Assembly (NCBI GenBank): GCA_021811745.1
Contig: JAJZNH010000866.1
Location: forward strand, 1-6,387
DNA: 6,387 nucleotides
Source: Acidobacteriota bacterium
Lineage (GTDB): Bacteria > Acidobacteriota > Terriglobia > Terriglobales > Acidobacteriaceae
Direction of reading: 5' to 3'
The translations under genes and the position numbers were made by a program. Of this stretch, positions 5,687-6,387 are shown piece by piece. The notes beneath the pieces are model-generated. The model was not told where the DNA came from. It searched no databases and saw nothing but the letters and a program-made list of their open reading frames with translations. Positions within the stretch are counted from its first letter, which is position 1. Every line of letters begins with the position of its first letter.

Positions 5687-5701
5687 ATGCGCAGAGCGCA
5701 T
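5687..5701 (+). terminator. Small perfect hairpin downstream of the thuA-like gene, possible terminator
   Basis: ATGCGC (5687-5692) and GCGCAT (5696-5701) form a perfect 6-bp stem with a 3-nt AGA loop, followed by AAATT. The T-run TTTTTT lies before the hairpin, at 5667-5672, and not after it. As an intrinsic terminator on + it is therefore weak. Its location 25 nt after the stop codon is suitable. Confidence 0.3.
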
Positions 5702-5742
5702 AAATTGGAACGGCAGACCGCACATTGGCGGAAAGACGCATC

Positions 5743-5748
5743 TACAAT
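5743..5748 (+). promoter_or_regulatory. Candidate -10 box for the hfq-like gene
   Basis: TACAAT matches the TATAAT consensus at 5 of 6 positions and ends 9 nt before the ATG at 5758. No good -35 box lies 16-18 nt upstream. Transcription would start around 5755, giving a nearly leaderless mRNA, which fits the absence of a Shine-Dalgarno sequence before this ATG. Confidence 0.35.
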
Positions 5749-5757
5749 AATTACAGT

Positions 5758-6066
5758 ATGAATCCATCATTTTCCTCACGACGCCGATCAAAGACCCCCC
5801 CGCCTGGCGAAACCGGCCAGGAGGCACTTTACCTTCGCTCCCTGAGCGATCGTCAGGTAAACGTTGCTATCAAGCTGCGCGATGGAGAGACCGTGCGCGG
5901 TTGGATCGAGTACTTTGACGATGGAATGTTGCGGCTAACGCGTGAGGGCCAGCCCAACCTCTTCATCTACAAGCACCAGATCCGCATGATTACCGAGATG
6001 GGCCGTCGGCGCATCATGCGTTCCGGCACACAGGCTGACGTGTCTCCGGTCGAGGCAGGCTCTTGA
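5758..6066 (+). CDS. hfq: Hfq-like RNA-binding Sm protein
   Basis: This 102-residue protein has a central Sm fold at about 22-80. The Sm1 part VNVAIKLRDGETVRGWIEYFDDGMLRL spans 34-60. The Sm2 part has the Hfq signature YKH (71-73) within LFIYKHQIRMITE (68-80). Hfq forms a hexameric ring that pairs small RNAs with mRNAs. Aligned by eye to E. coli Hfq, it has two extra residues in the variable loop. Gln8 of the proximal face falls at Glu22 (Gln21 is adjacent), rim residues Arg16-Arg17 become Ser30-Asp31, and Tyr25 of the distal face becomes Lys39. A basic N-terminal extension (RRRSK, 8-12) and an RRR at 83-85 could compensate. RNA specificity may therefore differ. The ATG at 5758 is favoured over TTG 5725 because the shorter protein starts just before the basic tail. 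No ribosome site precedes either. It overlaps the suhB-like gene by 4 nt. Confidence 0.85.
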   Translation: MNPSFSSRRRSKTPPPGETGQEALYLRSLSDRQVNVAIKLRDGETVRGWIEYFDDGMLRLTREGQPNLFIYKHQIRMITEMGRRRIMRSGTQADVSPVEAGS

Positions 6067-6387
6067 ACGAAACCGGGAACACTGCTTCTGCCGCGGAACT
6101 GGTTTGGGTGCCTGGAGCCACTGAGATCGCTCGCGAAGCGGGCGCGCGGCTACGCGAGTTCTTTGCCCGGGGCGTGGAGACCGAGTACAAAGGCGACGTG
6201 GATCTGGTGACCGTGGCCGACCGGACGGTGGAAAAGCTGATCCGCGGCCGGCTCGGCGAAGTTTTCCCGGAACACGGCATCTACGGCGAAGAGGGCACAC
6301 GGGAGCGGTTGGAGCAGGAGTACCGCTGGTACGTGGATCCGCTCGACGGAACCACCAACTTTGCCCACGGGTTCCCGCAGTTTTGTG
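6063..6387 (+). CDS. suhB: Inositol monophosphatase family protein, SuhB-like (N-terminal part)
   Basis: These 108 codons are open to the right edge. The family consists of Mg2+-dependent sugar or inositol phosphatases. Seen here are DLVTVADRTVEKLI (47-60), where the conserved T-x-A-D starts the substrate region, the metal-ligand motif GEEG (75-78), and motif A WYVDPLDGTTNFAHGFPQF (89-107) with metal-binding aspartates Asp92 and Asp95. The reading frame is continuous back to TTG 6063, which overlaps the hfq-like stop codon as TTGA. GAGG (6052-6055) stands 7 nt upstream and supports this start, with GTG 6108 as an alternative. In E. coli SuhB also binds the ribosomal RNA antitermination complex, which makes the coupling to an Hfq-like gene notable. 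The substrate cannot be inferred. The C-terminal half lies outside the window. Confidence 0.92.
   Translation, partial: MNETGNTASAAELVWVPGATEIAREAGARLREFFARGVETEYKGDVDLVTVADRTVEKLIRGRLGEVFPEHGIYGEEGTRERLEQEYRWYVDPLDGTTNFAHGFPQFC

Larger units (their letters stand above)
5662..5757. other. Short AT-rich intergenic region before the hfq-like gene
   Basis: The 96 bases between the thuA-like and hfq-like genes begin with the T-rich stretch TGTTTTTTATGG (5665-5676), then a small hairpin (5687-5701), and end with an AT-rich segment containing a good -10 box (5743-5748). The region is more AT-rich than the flanking genes, as expected of a terminator-plus-promoter gap. No small RNA could be recognised. 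Confidence 0.6.

Overview
The window looks like chromosomal DNA of an Acidobacteriota bacterium, probably class Terriglobia. The main pointer is a secreted von Willebrand factor A protein of the type described from Acidobacteria. The moderately high GC content and an Hfq-like protein that differs from proteobacterial Hfq are compatible with this. No mobile element, CRISPR array, rRNA or tRNA was seen. Seven protein genes fill nearly everything, six on + and one on -.

Layout. (1) 1-556, minus strand: the N-terminal 185 codons of S-adenosylhomocysteine hydrolase (ahcY), running off the left edge. (2) 557-612: a compact divergent control region with a perfect CATATC-GT-GATATG palindrome and a third half-site. 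(3) 613-3264, plus strand: three overlapping genes, probably one transcription unit. They encode an ArsR-type HTH fused to a SAM-dependent methyltransferase domain, a fused MoaD-MoaE molybdopterin synthase, and a secreted VWFA protein. (4) 3265-3492: a mostly non-coding gap with a hairpin at its left end and a candidate promoter near its right end. (5) 3493-4602: a radical SAM enzyme of the AmmeMemoRadiSam type (AmrS). (6) 4699-5661: a secreted ThuA-like protein. (7) 5758-6387: an Hfq-like Sm protein overlapping by 4 nt (TTGA) an inositol monophosphatase family gene (SuhB-like), which runs off the right edge.

How the parts may work together. The best-supported circuit is on the left. The ArsR-methyltransferase fusion has no cysteine, so it is unlikely to sense metals through thiols, and it has a SAM/SAH-binding fold. 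It sits opposite ahcY, the enzyme that removes SAH, with a palindrome between them that overlaps a candidate ahcY promoter. This suggests an SAH- or SAM-responsive autoregulatory switch. The MoaD-MoaE fusion has an internal Gly-Gly, so it should need proteolytic processing before sulfur can be loaded. On the right, the Hfq-like gene and the SuhB-like gene appear translationally coupled, which would pair an RNA chaperone with a phosphatase family that has an RNA-linked role in E. coli.

No wholly new system is demonstrated here. The most unusual points are the ahcY switch, the self-fused molybdopterin synthase downstream of it, and the divergent Hfq coupled to suhB.
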